Positions 45,928 through 58,722 are shown, counted from the first letter of the stretch. The stretch is DNA of 64,000 bases from Trifolium pratense (GCF_020283565.1 NC_060060.1:22258001-22322000), one strand, 5' to 3'. Program-made: numbers and translations. The notes: generated from the letters alone by a model not told the origin.

Positions 45928-46909
45928 TATAATATTTGACGTAGATTTTTAGCATTTCCAGTTTCAATATAAATATAAAAATTTGTAATATTTGAGAAAA
46001 TCCATCCATATTGTCAGATATAGCCTTGATTTTACAATTTTCCTTGTTGAAAATACATATGTGGTTGCTATCGACAATGGATAAGAGTTTGATTTATCGA
46101 TCTTAACTATATTTTGACATAAATCACCGTTAGCGGACAACATTTGAAAATTGAGATATTTAATCACATCAAACTCATAATGTTGTAAGTAATATATCAA
46201 TTGAGTCTTTTCTATAATAATACGAAAACTTGACGTGTAAAATTTCTAAACAAAATTCTAAATGTCGTCAACATTATATGATTTGAATGCATCGTTAGAA
46301 ACATGGAATTTAAATTTTCACTCAATATAAGAAGTTCAGTTGTTTGCTCATTGAAACCTAAAAACCATAGATTTGCGTCGCCTACCTTAGATTTCTCCCA
46401 TAACCTACGTCTATGTTATTATATGTGCACAGACACAACTGTGGCCAGCAGAAAGTTCGACGACCAACTTACACTTAACAATCAATAAATCGTTGATATT
46501 ATTCGTAAACTAAACGGCCAAAAATCACATGGGTTTCAATTTATTCAACATTGCTTCACAAACAAGAAACACTGTTGAGTCTGGAAAAATAAACAATGTT
46601 TGAGACCGTTATACAATCTATAACCAATATGTATTCAAAACAAGCACCATTCTTTTACAACAACAATAGTTTTAAAACTTATGAAGAGTATATAGTCTAC
46701 TAAGCTACATCATATGTAAATGAATTCATTTCCAACACACGAACAAATGGAGTTGCTTAAATACTGACCGAAGCAACCCTGTGATGTAGAAAACGGGAAT
46801 CAATTGTGCATTTGGACTTCAACACCTTGAGTATATGATTTATGGGAGCTCCGAAGTAGAGACTAATGTTCCTATTTGCATTTACTATCAGGTGATGAAA
46901 TTTCATCGA

Positions 46910-49879
46910 CTACGTTGCTCTTTCAAAACCACCTCCCAACTGCATATGTAACCACTCTGGTGATGAACCCCGGCTGTACTCTCTTGTAGCTTGTGAAGCA
47001 AATGGTATGGCGGTTGTATCATATCTTTGCTGATCAAACTGGAAAATAAGTTGATGTCGCATAAGAATGAAGTTGATTTAGCTAAAAATGTGAAGACTTG
47101 ATTATATTTTTGGTTTAGACTATGTTCGATTTTGGTCACTAAAGGTTTTTTACCTGATTTTAGTGTATACCAGTGGAGCCTAAAGCTTTAGGGATTTAAT
47201 TGTCTTACCATTGGATCGTCCATACTTTTTTTATCAGTACAAATTGAATTCGATGCTCTGGGGTTAACAACACTGACACACCCTACGCAACAACCACTTG
47301 CACTGGATCCTAGTGGTTGTGCTTCTAAATCTTATTCATACAAAATCCTTAAGTTTTTTTTTTTTTTAACAATTTTGCATACAAAACCCTCAAGTTTTCT
47401 TAATATATATATTAAGAAATTCACAAATTGAATTGATTAAACTTTTTAAACATTATTTTACTTGAAGCATGCGATAGGAATAAATATATAAAGTAAAGGG
47501 GGCTATAACCATCTTTCAAGTTTCAGGTTATTTGGATTTTAGAATATATAGAATTCAATATACATGTAAGGATGCAATTCAATACTTACATCTTTAGGAG
47601 GATACATTTCAATACCAGGTGTCAATCTTGAATTTACTGCTTCCAGCTTCATTGACAAAAACTGTAATGTAAAGCAAAGTTACAAGACTCAGAAATAAAC
47701 TAGAAAGCATGTATACTTCACAAAGAATGAGAAAATCAGATAAAGAAATCACACCTCTACTTGGTGATGAAGTGATTGGATATAATTGATTATCTCATCA
47801 AGGACCAATGCTTTACCAATAACCTGAATAGAAAAAAACCAGCCATAAGGGATATTTTCAGCTCATCTTATCAGAGATTTACAAACACAAATATTCACCG
47901 ATGATTTTGTTCTTTTCTTTTTCATATGAAAAGTAACACATTTTATTCTTTTTCCTTATGCTTATTTATTCCTTCATAGTTATACATTATTACACATAAA
48001 AATGTGGTGAGAGCAGAGACAAAACTCAAATGGGCGCTAAGTTAACCATACCTTGTTGCAACCAGGGACTAAATCCTGAAGAGTTTTCATCCTTTCACTA
48101 ATCTTTTCCCTTCTAGCCTGTCCAACAATGTCCATAAATATTCCATTAGAAAACTAAGTCAATAACTCTAATTGCAAAATATCCTATAATTCAATGTTTT
48201 CTCCAATTTCCACAACAGTTCCATTTTCTCAACCCAACTTTTTAGGGAAATTTCAGATAGCGTGACTTGTGCTATAGGCTGGGTGTGGCAGTCTCTGAAT
48301 TACAATCATCCCAGTTAGAAAACGATCCTTACGATTAAATACACAAAAAGTTACCTACAACTAAAGCAAGTATTAAGAAAATACTCCCCTTGATCTCAAT
48401 TATAAGCAAAAGTACTTAACTTCATATCGGCCTAAAACTTTTAATTAAATCCAATTAATCTTCTTGATCTCATAAAAAAATGTGTTCTCAAAGTGTCACC
48501 CTAAAATAAAATCTATATTAATTTTGGACTTTTATGGAGATGTCATCATTAAATATAGCAAAAGAAGTAAAATTTATTTATATTCGAGACTACCAAATAT
48601 GAGTATTTTTTTACTTAATAGTTGAGAGTATATAACTCCCTGAAGTTCTCAACATATTGATAAGTTCAGCTACAAATTAAAAAGAAGTAACACAAGCAAG
48701 CAATATCTTTCAGGATCAAATACTATAATCTATTCTATATTTACATAAGATCAGTGTTCTTTGAACATTAAAAATTCAACACCATACATAAAAATACACT
48801 CAGCAGTACAACTATCGATATAACTGGAAGAGAGGGGTTATCAAAATTAAATAGAATAGTTAGTGAGAAAGAGGAAGTAGAAATATACTCTTTCAGCAAG
48901 ACTGTGGCTATCAGTAGCTTGACCTCTTCTAGCTCGGACATGGATGTAGTCTTGCTTCGGATTTGGCTGATCACTAGTTTCTTCCGCATGCTTTCCTGAA
49001 CTGTTTTCTTCTCCTTCACCTTTATTGCTCTCATTCCTTGTCTTACTCCTTTTTCCATCACCACCACCACCATCATTCTGCACAAACCGAAATTCACAAC
49101 TTCAACTCAAATAACAAAACTTCAATTCCAACAAACAAACAAAAAAGTTAGCAATTTGCAATAAGTAGATCCATTCTCCATATTATAATACCAAATTGCA
49201 AAGTCTTAACCATCTAATTTTGAACGAATATCAACCTGATAATTCAGAGTTCAACTAGGAAGTAAATAAAGCTCGGTCAATATGTCCCGGTGAGTTCAAC
49301 TCAGTTGGTATGGACACGCAATATGCACAGGCCGGGAATCGAACCTGGGATTCCCACTCATTCCCCTTAAGAGGTGAAATTCTAGCCAGTATGCTATTTG
49401 ACAAAAAAAAAAAATAACTAGGCGAATATTGCTACAAAACAACCATGAATCTTACTCAGTAAACTAATCGATTAAACCTTAACTGAAGTTCATTATGCAA
49501 TTGAACATAACCACTTGTTATTTTACAATACCAATTTGCACAACTGAATATACTATACAAATTTTCTCATAGAACTAAATTCGTAGAATCATAAGCAATA
49601 TCATATATATATTTATTAAATAATCGAATGAGCAATTACCACGGTGTTGCTATTGCCACCACCATTGCTGGTGGAAACGCCTTTAACCAAATCCTCTACC
49701 GTGTCGCGCCTTTTCCGGCCATAGTTCAACGGTTTCTGCTCTGTACCGGGATCTTCCATTGCAAAATCACCGAAGTCGTGGCTGAAGTGCGGTTTTTTGG
49801 ACGGCGGGAAGTTCCAGATCTCCGGTAGGTGATACGACGGCGTATTGGGAGCAGCGTTGATTATTGGCGCTGGATCCAT
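46910..49879 (-). CDS. BHLH79: bHLH transcription factor, bHLH79-type, six exons
   Basis: Nuclear dimeric DNA-binding factor of the group that includes BPE, CIB and bHLH79 and binds G-box/E-box DNA. Exons (minus strand): 49640-49879, 48889-49077, 48052-48117, 47755-47823, 47590-47661 and 46910-47038; 254 residues, all joins phase 0 with GT-AG borders. The N-terminal half is low-complexity ([20 protein letters not shown]). The conserved core starts [20 protein letters not shown]; the H138-E142-R146 triad of G-box readers is present. Helix 1, loop and helix 2 follow ([33 protein letters not shown]), then [10 protein letters not shown]. The C-terminus [19 protein letters not shown] is typical of bHLH79. 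The start at 49879 opens [11 protein letters not shown]. Intron 1 holds a SINE and intron 2 a MITE; another SINE lies about 385 bp upstream of the start. Confidence 0.93.
48384..48628. repeat. Stowaway-like MITE in bHLH intron 2
   Basis: The left end CTCCCCTTGATCTCAATTAT and an inverted right end ending ...AGTTGAGAG, with TA on both sides. Weakly conserved. Confidence 0.5.
49286..49411 (+). repeat. tRNA-derived SINE in bHLH intron 1
   Basis: Box-A-like TTCAACTCAGTTGGTATGG, a box-B region GGGAATCGAACCTGGG and a 3' A run at about 49400. No clear target duplication was found. Confidence 0.65.
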
Positions 49880-50263
49880 GAAAAGAAATGAAATTCCGAA
49901 TATAACCTTATGGAGTTAACAGCGAGGGAAGAATATAATAAGAGATTCAAATTCAACTGAGACTGAGAGAGAGTGAATAATACTGAATAGTGATATATGG
50001 TTGGGTGGCACTGGCACTGGCAGTGTTCATATTTATCTGTCTACTCCATTTACTATTGCTACTATTTTAGACACAACTACCTTGGGAATCCCATTCCCTA
50101 CATACAAGTCACGTTTCCATTTTTCCCTTCTATATATATACTAGTATATATATATATATGACTTCGTAAAAAAAAATCAATAAAAAAATTTAAAAAACTT
50201 TCGAAAAAGTTTAAAATTTAAATGAGTGGGATCTCAGTCAAATATTAAAGTTCAAAGAGAATT

Positions 50264-50417
50264 ATCAATCGTGAGTTGTTTCAGTAATGATTGACGCTGA
50301 ACTTGGTAGGGAGGACCTCGGTTCGATCCCTGTAACTGTGATCGGGAAGGGGCTGGAATCACTTGATGTCAAAACTGATCCCCGAGCCAGATTCAACTGG
50401 TGGTGAAAAAAAAAAAA
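50264..50417 (+). mobile_element. tRNA-derived SINE with 15-bp target duplication
   Basis: Box B GGTTCGATCCC at about 50322-50332, a body of about 150 bp, a 3' A run, and a flanking direct repeat AGTTCAAAGAGAATT (50249-50263, 50418-50432). It lies upstream of the bHLH gene. Not obviously the same subfamily as 34702-34837. Confidence 0.85.
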
Positions 50418-50432
50418 AGTTCAAAGAGAATT

Positions 50433-51862
50433 GATAAAGATGATTACATATTATCGACTAATGATATTTGAACATTGATAAAAAAAAAAAAAAGTTTAAA
50501 TCACATCTTATCTTATGGTATGGTATGTGTGCGAAAATGTTGGCTCAAAATAAGATTAAATTTTAACAACTGACATTATTTTGTACTAATTGTAAATTAT
50601 AGAGAAATATTATTTTGTTTATTATTATTTTTTATTAACATGTCCATTATTCTATTTTTTTATTAACATGTAAAGATTCGAGCTCTTTTAACTAACATCA
50701 AATTGTGTTGGCAAACAAGATTTAAAAAGTTTTTTTTTTTAAGGGATATGTTCTTTTTTATGAAAGTACGAAGCGAAGAAACATAAGAATAAATCATGGC
50801 CGTACAACTACACAATAAACTTTCCCATGATTTCTGCTAAAGACCTACATACTATATAACAAGTTTGGTTGTTAAAAAATTATACACCTTGTTCTTGCCT
50901 TTCGTGTATTACTCCTTTGTTAACAAGTCAATCAACACTGGCGAATACAGAAATTTTCTTTGGTGAGGGTTAAAAAATATTTTTTATTTTTTATTATAGA
51001 AACATCTATAAAAAATTATGGCTTTTAAGATAAGTTATTGGAGTAGTAAATATCTCCTCAAAATATGTGCGACTATTACAAAATTTTCATTCGTGTTAAA
51101 TATTTTCAATGTTGAATTTTCACATCTCAATGCAAATTAGTTGTACTAATAAGAGATAAGAGATATATTTGAAAAGGAGTAATATAAACATCCAAAAATA
51201 TATAGAAGGTCTTATATTTAAGGAAAAAACATTTTTCTTTAGATGATAATAGTACTTAATTTGTACTTTTAAAAAATTTATTACATTATTTTTGAGAAAA
51301 AAATTGTTCTATATAGTTCCTTAACATGTGTCTTTAAGTCACATATTAACATTTTTCTAAATTTTATGGGGGCTTAAAAACATTTATAATACTCAGATTA
51401 CTAGAAATAATCACAGCCACACAATTCTGATCGGAAAATCCTTAACAGTTACAGCGTCCTATTGTAACAACAGGAAATCCGTTTCCAATCCACCAAAGGC
51501 GCAAGGATGAGTAGAAAGCGTACCTTCTTGAATACGCTTGAGACGATAGGAGATGAATTATAATTTTATTTTCTCGTTTATAAAATACCATTTCATTTTT
51601 TTTAGATAAGCTCATTTCATTTTTATTATCTGTCTATTGGAATAGTGTCATGAATTCATGATAAAACAATTATATAAGGAAAAAAATATACCCCTTTGTA
51701 TTATCTTGGGGGTACGTGCTTCAAAATAATTGGTTGCTTATTATCATTATATATTATTTAACCTATAATTTACGAAATGCTTCTGTAATGTAATATAACA
51801 ACTAATTATTATTCTTATTCTTATTATTATTATTATTATTTTAGTTTTGTGTTGATTGTTTG
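50433..51862. other. Intergenic AT-rich region
   Basis: No open frame with recognisable protein similarity and no clear element ends. Confidence 0.35.
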
Positions 51863-52645
51863 TAGGGGTGTACATGGGTCGGGTAAATCCGGTTGACCCG
51901 GTCAAACCCACCCAATCCAACCCAAAAAAGTGGGTTGGGTCGGGCAAGTGGGTGGGTATGAATTTCAAAAATGAAAAACCCATAAAAAAATTGGGTTACG
52001 GGTAAAACCGGACCCAACCCAAAAAACCCACTTACCCACTAGTGCTATGTTTTTTGAAATATTTTTTATGAAAATACTAAAGATTTTTTCATTTGATCAT
52101 TAAATATTTTTTATATTGAAAATAAGTTATACTATTTTTTAAGAAAATAGAAAGATTGAATAATTTTTATAAACAAATATGATAATTTATCGCACTATTT
52201 AAAAAATAAAAAGAAAAACTTGAATAATTTTCATGAATATATATTATAATTCATCATTTAGTCATTTTATATTAAAAAAAAACAAAAAAAATTATTTGGG
52301 TAGCAAACTATCTAACCCGTAAATTAGTGGGTTTACACGAAAAATATGTGATTATTTTTTATAGTGAAAAAAGTTACACTATTTTTCAAGAAAATAATAT
52401 GGTTCAGTTATTTTTATGAAAAAATATGATGATTCGACATTTAAATATTTAATATAAAAAAATAGAAAAATAATTTGGGTAACCCACTACTCAACCCAAT
52501 CCAACCCGGAAATTAGTGGATTTACCCAACCCGACCAAATGTTATAACGGGTGGTTCTTTTCCTCGACCCAATCCGGAGTATCCTATGTGGTTCGGGTTT
52601 TGGTTTTGGTCAAACCCAACCCAATCCGGCCCACATACACCCCTA
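51863..52645. mobile_element. Non-autonomous hAT element with 8-bp target duplication
   Basis: The ends TAGGGGTGTACATGGGTCGG and CCGGCCCACATACACCCCTA are inverted, flanked by an exact 8-bp repeat ATTGTTTG (51855-51862, 52646-52653). The 783-bp interior has clusters of CAACCCA/TGGGTTG-like units near both ends around an AT-rich core. No transposase. Confidence 0.9.
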
Positions 52646-52653
52646 ATTGTTTG

Positions 52654-54886
52654 AGTGAGTGGTCTATTTGTAGGTGTGTATATATTTTGATCATTTCAAA
52701 GAGCTTAGTTACAAAATTAACACAGTAGAGCTGATGTATAAGCTATTGATTGGTGATGTTTACGCTTGTAGTATTATTAGTTATGAATTATAATTCAAGA
52801 GAAAAAATAACATACGGTGGTTATTCGCCTCTTAAATTGATCAGAATCTTCTCATCTTTCTCATCTATCGACATACCGAAAGATATCTTCTGATAGTATA
52901 AATCTTATCAAAAAATATCTTCGATTAGTGCAAATCTTATTAAAAAATATCATTCAGTAGTGTGTTTTATAGCGATTCCGGAAAAAACCCACTAAAATAA
53001 AATGAATGTGAGGCCCCCCCCGTTAATCATCAGTCTAGTATTTGATTAAAAAAAAAAAGGACTATCAGTACAGTATGGACCTTGTTTGATATTGACACAC
53101 TTATATTGATCAGTTTTGTTTTATTGGGTCATCTTGTTAATATTTTAAGAGTGTGTCGTACTTGTACCCTATGTGTCCCCCCTTTATCTGCATAATAGTA
53201 ATTATGATTATGATTATTGAAGACCTCATTTCATATAATTGACAATGTCCAGCAAGGTATGAGAGCGAAAGAGAAGTAAATAAGTAGCTAGAAAAATCGA
53301 CAGCAATCCACTCCATTTTTCTTCCCCCAACAATTGACAGCAAGGTACGAGAGCGAAAGAGAGAGTAGAAAAAAATTGAGTCCGTGGAATATGTTAAACT
53401 ACTACAATATGATGAATTAATGTTCGAATTTCGACAGGGAGATATCCCAATTTAATTAGTATCTGACATATATCTTGAATAGAATTAACTCAAGTGAAAT
53501 CTATGGAGAGAAGTAACATTTCATATATAACAAAAACAACGGGTACTAGCTATGAAAAATATGTCGCGCGCTCTTATCAAAATATGAGCTACACTATTCA
53601 CTTGTCGCCAACACACAACTTACATTAAAGTCGGCAAAGTTTGACAAAAATTGTAATGCAAGAATGAAAATAATGCTGCTGAAGTAATGTTTGAAGATGG
53701 ATGGTGTGTATAATTTGCTACTATCACACAATCAATTTCATAGATGTCTTGTTGATGTTCCATGTCCCTCACCCACTAGAGAGCATAATGAAAGAAGACC
53801 CAAGACTTCACCTTTTGTTTTCGAAAGACAGTAAGGCATCCACTCAATTCGGGTAGCAAATATATACTTTACATTTTAATACGTCCAAGGTCCATAAAGA
53901 CATCAACGTGAAACATTGCATTTATTAAAACCTTGAGGTGTAGGCTTCCAAATAGTGGTGAAAACCGGTCAAGTGGCCTACGACTTAACCTACATCATAT
54001 TTAATTTTATTTTTTTTCTTAAATAGGTTAGATAGGGGTGATTGCATCGCAAAAGTTTGTTCTAAATTGATGAACAAATTAGATGGGATTTTTTCCCGTA
54101 TTTATATTAGTCTTAAATGCGGTTTTGACCCTCAAATTTTACAATTGTGTGATTTTGGCCCTTCAAGTTTCAATTGTGTAAATTTTAACCCCCTAAGTTT
54201 TACAACTGTTTGATTTTAGCCCCCCAAATTTCATTGCTCAGTTTTTTAACCCCTCAAGTTTATCCTTTTTATATTTGCTAGCCGCCGTTTACTTTTTTGA
54301 CTAAAAATTGCTTATGTTGCATTTTAAAATTAAAAAATTAAAATAAATGATTTTTTTTATAAAAAAAAAGTGACTTATATAATAACTTTTCTTGTTATAT
54401 GTAGTTTATAAAATAATTTTGCTATACAAAAATAGTTTACACATTTTTTTTATGAACTACTCCCTCCAGCCTAATTTTTTAAAAAACAATCATTACTAAA
54501 CCTTTTATTAAAAAAATACATTTTATTAAAACAAATATTTTTATTTTATAAATGTTTTTTTAATTTTAAAACATATTTTTAATTTTAAAACCATATTTTA
54601 TTTATCTTAAAATTTTAAAAACTTTAAAATGACACATAATCAATTTTAGTAAAAAAAAAAAAAAAACCAATGGGATATACTTGTGCACAATTGAGAGCGT
54701 ATCAAAGCCACATTTTAACATTATAGGGGTGTAATCGAAAAAAATATTACAGGAGGAATAAACAGAAATTCGCTAACATTACATGGGATAAATACTATTT
54801 AACCCAACATTTCTTAGATCTTTTTATAGTGTAAGAAGTCATTCTTCTCTGTAGAATATATCTGCACTGACTTTGGTCTTGTACAT
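52654..54886. other. Intergenic region without recognised gene
   Basis: Contains a repeat of the type TTAAATGCGGTTTTGACCC with CCCTCAAGTTT-like phrases (about 54113-54270), related to the ends of the Mutator-like element at 41040, and long A/T runs. No coding signal was found. Confidence 0.4.
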
Positions 54887-55184
54887 CTATCTAATAACGG
54901 GAATACCTGGCTTACAACATTTGCATATGTGATCCATACACCGTGGAAGTTTAGGAAGCTTGCAATACATTTTCTTATGACATTCAGAGTTATCGACACA
55001 AGGAATAATTTCTATAATGAGAAAAAATAAAACATAAGAATATATTACTAATTAAAGGAGCTATAAGATTATGTAAATAAGAAAAAATTTAAAAATAAAT
55101 TGGTTTACCTTCAACATTCATTGCAACAATAAATAGGGAAAAGAGGTGGAATATAACAAAAAAATACTTCATAAGTTTAGCCAT
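54887..55184 (-). CDS. Nodule-specific cysteine-rich (NCR) peptide, two exons
   Basis: NCR peptides are secreted into the symbiosome of nodule cells, where they act on the bacterial partner. Exon 1 (55109-55184) starts MAKLMKYFFVIFHLFSLFIV, a hydrophobic signal peptide ending near MNVE. A 97-bp GT-AG intron (phase 1) follows at the family's usual place, just after the signal peptide. Exon 2 (54887-55011) encodes IIPCVDNSECHKKMYC and the rest of a 41-residue tail. The 66-residue precursor has cysteines at 30, 36, 42, 50, 55, 57 and 58. The first six fit the NCR spacing C-x5-C-x5-C-x7-C-x4-C-x-C; the seventh, directly after the sixth, is extra. The mature part is lysine-rich. A reading of exon 2 in another frame gives a longer open frame but no sense as a protein. 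Nodule expression is inferred from the family. Confidence 0.88.
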
Positions 55185-55914
55185 ATATTGCAACCTTTTG
55201 CATGTAATAAATTGAAAAGAAATTGATCACTTTATGTATATGACAAAAGCTTTTTTATTGTAGATTAAATAGTGTTTAGCACACTTAGTAATATGTTTCT
55301 CAACTACATTAAAATATTGATTTTGGCCCTTTAATACACTTAAGATGTTGCGTACAAAAATTCCCAACTATTAATTTTATTTTTTTAACCTTTTGTTATA
55401 GAAAGAGGAATTTATGTTGCGTACAAAGAAAGTAATAATATTGTTATGCTTTAAGGAGCTAAATTATTGTTTTAAGATTTTAAAATAAAACTGATATTCA
55501 TGTATTGGTAATTAGACTTGATGCTCGAAGCTTTGAAAGTGAAAATTTCCTTAGGATGACAATTTAGTCCATACCTAGTGAGAACCCGCAAAAAATACTC
55601 ATAACGGGTATGGTAAAAACCCGCATTTTGGGTACGGCACGAGTATGGGTAATTACCCGCAAAAATGAACGAGTATGGGTGTGGGTACAGGTACACAAAA
55701 TGGAATTGCTGTGTGTTGATTCTCTCTTTCCTTATCTTTTATTTTGAGCCAACACTAAGCACACTAGGAGCGATTTTGCCGCCTGGCGAGCCGGGGCACG
55801 CGCCCGGGCTCGGCATAATTTTTTTTTTTTTTAGGGTTTTTATTTTAATATGAAAATTCGAAAGTTAGTTTTAATATATATATCAGTTAAGCTATTTCAA
55901 TGAAGCAAAGCGTG
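55185..55914. other. NCR upstream region and intergenic DNA
   Basis: Presumed promoter of the NCR gene (minus strand). Farther on, 55575-55700 carries repeated ACCCGC/GTATGGGT units of hAT-like type and 55770-55815 a short GC-rich patch of TE-like sequence. No other gene was seen. Confidence 0.35.
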
Positions 55915-56051
55915 TGTTGGCCCAATGGTCAAACTTTTAGTTGAGCATGTAGAGGGTTTGGGTTCAACTCCCAGTTTTAGCCTTTTTTTTTTTACCTTTT
56001 TGTTTTTTCACTTCATTTTCTTTTATTTGTTTATATACATTATTAAAAATT

Positions 56052-56105
<54 letters not shown>
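55915..56105 (+). repeat. tRNA-like SINE fragment and (TA)n microsatellite
   Basis: Box-A-like TGGCCCAATGGTC (about 55919) and box-B-like GGGTTCAACTCCC (about 55959-55971) are followed by a pyrimidine-rich tail. A pure (TA)n tract runs from about 56054 to 56105. Confidence 0.55.
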
Positions 56106-56107
<2 letters not shown>

Positions 56108-56168
56108 CATTTATATCGGTTAAAACGTTATTGAGAGGTGTAACATTTGGTGTCAAACTAGTTGGTGT
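56104..56168. repeat. Truncated end of the 11734-type TIR element
   Basis: Contains TATATCGGTTAAAACGTTAT and GAGAGGTGTAACATTTGG, matching the right end of the element at 11734-13573. The other end is missing, cut at the (TA)n tract. Confidence 0.7.
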
Positions 56169-56469
56169 CATTTATATTAGTTAAAAACGGTCTGATCCGG
56201 TTGAACTCCGATCCGAAAACCTTAAACTAATAAACATTTTAAAATTGTGCCCAGACTTAATATTATTCCTGGAGTCGCCACTGAAGCACACAATTCAATT
56301 TGAATTCGTTTTATTGCTAACCAGATCATTCTGAGATCATTGTAACGTTTTCTGTTGAGTTGCAATTTTTAAAAGGTAAATTTTAATAGGTTCACAATTC
56401 AATCCACCCCTTTCTTGTGAAAAACTTTGCTACTTCAGTGTGTTGTCACGGTATCAGCTAATTCATATG

Positions 56470-57137
56470 GGTTCATTCTATAACGTGATCAAGATTAAGA
56501 ACGGAGAAATAAAGCAAGACAATTATAGAAAATAACTGAATAACAATCGGATATAAACTTTTTCGAACCAAAATTACATGTCTCGAACATTTATAAGGGA
56601 GTTCATCTACTCAACCTAACCTAGAAAAATAAAATTACAAAGACAACAAAAGAAATGAACCTTGTTGCCTCAGAGTTCCTTGGCCCTCCTTGCCTCCTCC
56701 TTAGAGTTCTCCTAACTCTCTCTTGAGTATCACTATTGTTGAGTGATTTCTAAATGAATAATTGTGAAGGAGAAAGACTCTATTTATAATTTTTTTCGTG
56801 GATTTGGGCTTTTCCATTGTGTGCGTCGTTCCCCATCGTGCCCACGATGCTTCACAGATTTTTCATCGTGACCACGATGCGATCCATCGTGCTACGATGG
56901 ATTGATTTGTTTTATTTTTTAACCACCTTCTCATCGTGCTGCGACGGCCATCCATCGTGATGCGATGAGTTCTTCAATTTCTTTCTTTTTTGCTCTTTTT
57001 TGATGTTTTTTTTCACTTTTCTTGTTTCTTGATCAAGTAACTTCATTTTTCTAGGTTTTTGCTTGCTTTTGATCTTCAATTACTATTAAAACTACTCTAT
57101 AATAGTACTAAAAACATCATATAATTGACTATCATCA
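56470..57137 (-). mobile_element. Diverged, truncated copy of the 12046-13450 LTR
   Basis: On the minus strand it begins TGATGATAGTCAATTATATG at 57137, as at 12046, and keeps the CATCGTG...CACGATG palindrome cluster (about 56820-56970), the TATA region (ATTATAAATAGAGTC) and the GAGTTAGGAGAACTCTAAGG block. Similarity fades towards 56470. Confidence 0.75.
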
Positions 57138-57296
57138 GAAATCAACCGGTATTATCTTAGCCATCTAATTATGAGTAGTTTTGAATTTCAAAATTAAGAA
57201 ACAGTTATAAAAATAATGATGTTCAATGTTTAAAAAAGATATTATTAAGAGCATTCTGGGAATATTTTTACATGAAGGAATTTTGACACAACAATT

Positions 57297-58013
57297 TAGT
57301 TGAGATTTTTTATTATTTTCAAATTCTCTTTGATAAAGTTGAAACAATCTTCAACTAAAGGTTTATTAAAAATATTACCTAACTGATTTTTGGTATCAAC
57401 AAATACTAATTCAACATCATTTTTATTAACATAATCATGTATAAAAAGATGTTTTATTTGAATGTGTTTTGATCTTGAATGTTGGATGAGATTCTTTGAT
57501 AAGTTAATATCACTAGTATTATAACAAAGAACTTTAACATTTGTGTACCTTAATGAGAAGTCTTCAGGTTGGTTTTTGATCCATATCACTTGAGAGCAAC
57601 AATTTGCAATAGATACATATTATGCTTCAGTTGTTGAGAGTGTTATGATGTTTTGTTTTCTAGAACTCCAACTTTTTTTTTTTGGGTAAAGTAGCCTAGT
57701 GGCTTCTACAACTCCAACTTATAAGAGTTTAACCAAGAAATTGACAGACACCACTTGTGATTTTTCTTTCAAGTTTATCACCAGCATAATCAACATTACA
57801 ATAAGCTTTTAGATCAAAATGTGATCCCTTTTTATACCATAAACCAATGTCTGATGTTCCAACCAAGCATCTAAAAATTCTTTTGACTGTTGTGAAATGT
57901 TTTTTTTTTTGGACAGGGTTCAAATCTTGCACAACGACCAATTTGTTGGGGCTATTGCTGTTAGTCATATTTCGATTAGGACCAATTTTTTGGAGAGGAT
58001 TGAAATATTGCAT
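57297..58013 (-). pseudogene. Ty1/copia RNase H fragment
   Basis: Two frames: 57729-58013 with HFTTVKRIFRCLVGTSDIGL, DYAGDKLERKITSGVCQFLG, and 57296-57589 with SKNLIQHSRSKHIQIKHLFI, VELVFVDTKNQLGNIFNKPL. These are in the order of the copia RNase H domain and its C-terminal tail. The part between carries stops and a 35-bp SINE scrap. Integrase, reverse transcriptase and LTRs are absent. Confidence 0.85.
57675..57709 (-). repeat. 5'-truncated SINE tail with 11-bp target duplication
   Basis: A 35-bp piece (minus strand GAAGCCACTAGGCTACTTTA then A run) like the 3' end of the 34702 SINE, flanked by AACTCCAACTT at 57664-57674 and 57710-57720, inside the copia remnant. Confidence 0.8.
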
Positions 58014-58722
58014 AAAGATCCTTAGTTATGCTCCAGTTTCCAGCTTGTTAGGACCTACCGTTCTCAATTTGACACAAAAAGTCTCTCGTCGATTATCATA
58101 TCGCTCTCAACATTATGAAAAACAACACTGGTGGGAGCGATATGAGTAACCGATAACGAACTATGCAGTCATTTACACAAAACTAATTAAAATAACGATA
58201 ACAATAAAAGTTTTTTTTTTTTAAAAGAATGACAAAATGAGGGAGAATGAGAGATTTGGTGTGATTTTTTTTTCACACAATGGTCCCTCCCTTTTATCGA
58301 GTTATCCAAGCAATGTGATTGGATGGAGCTATGTCACTGCCTCCCACTTGACCAATCACATTTGGCCACGTGGCAACATAGTTTGACTACATGAGAGACT
58401 TTTTTTACTACCGACAGATTCACTTTCTAGAATGGGAACGAACAGTGTTTACAAGTTTTTTTCATTTTACACACTCGCATCCTAGGTAACATGGGGTAAA
58501 ATTGGAAGGCCAGGGTGCGTGAAAAGAAGGACTCAAAGTAAAAAATTGAGTAGGGTACAAAAAGAAACACTCCCTACCCAACCCCCCACAAAAAATGGGC
58601 TGCTACTGTGCTGGGCCAAATCCGGAGTTATCCAACCCGGTCACTTGTCATAAACGGCGTCGTTTCAAAACATTTCCAGATTATAAAACGCTGAATCATT
58701 TGAAATACAAAGAAAACCGAAA
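58014..58722. other. Intergenic DNA and promoter region of the coiled-coil gene
   Basis: No protein or element was recognised. The last 100 bases precede the start codon at 58723; a possible TATA-like ATTATAAAAC lies near 58680. Confidence 0.35.

Noticed and set aside
48768..49097. Minus-strand frame of 109 codons
   Set aside because: Alternate frame over bHLH exon 2; the bHLH frame carries the conserved domain.
54814..54999. Minus-strand frame of 61 codons
   Set aside because: Out of frame with the NCR exon 2, whose reading gives the cysteine pattern and an in-phase signal-peptide exon.
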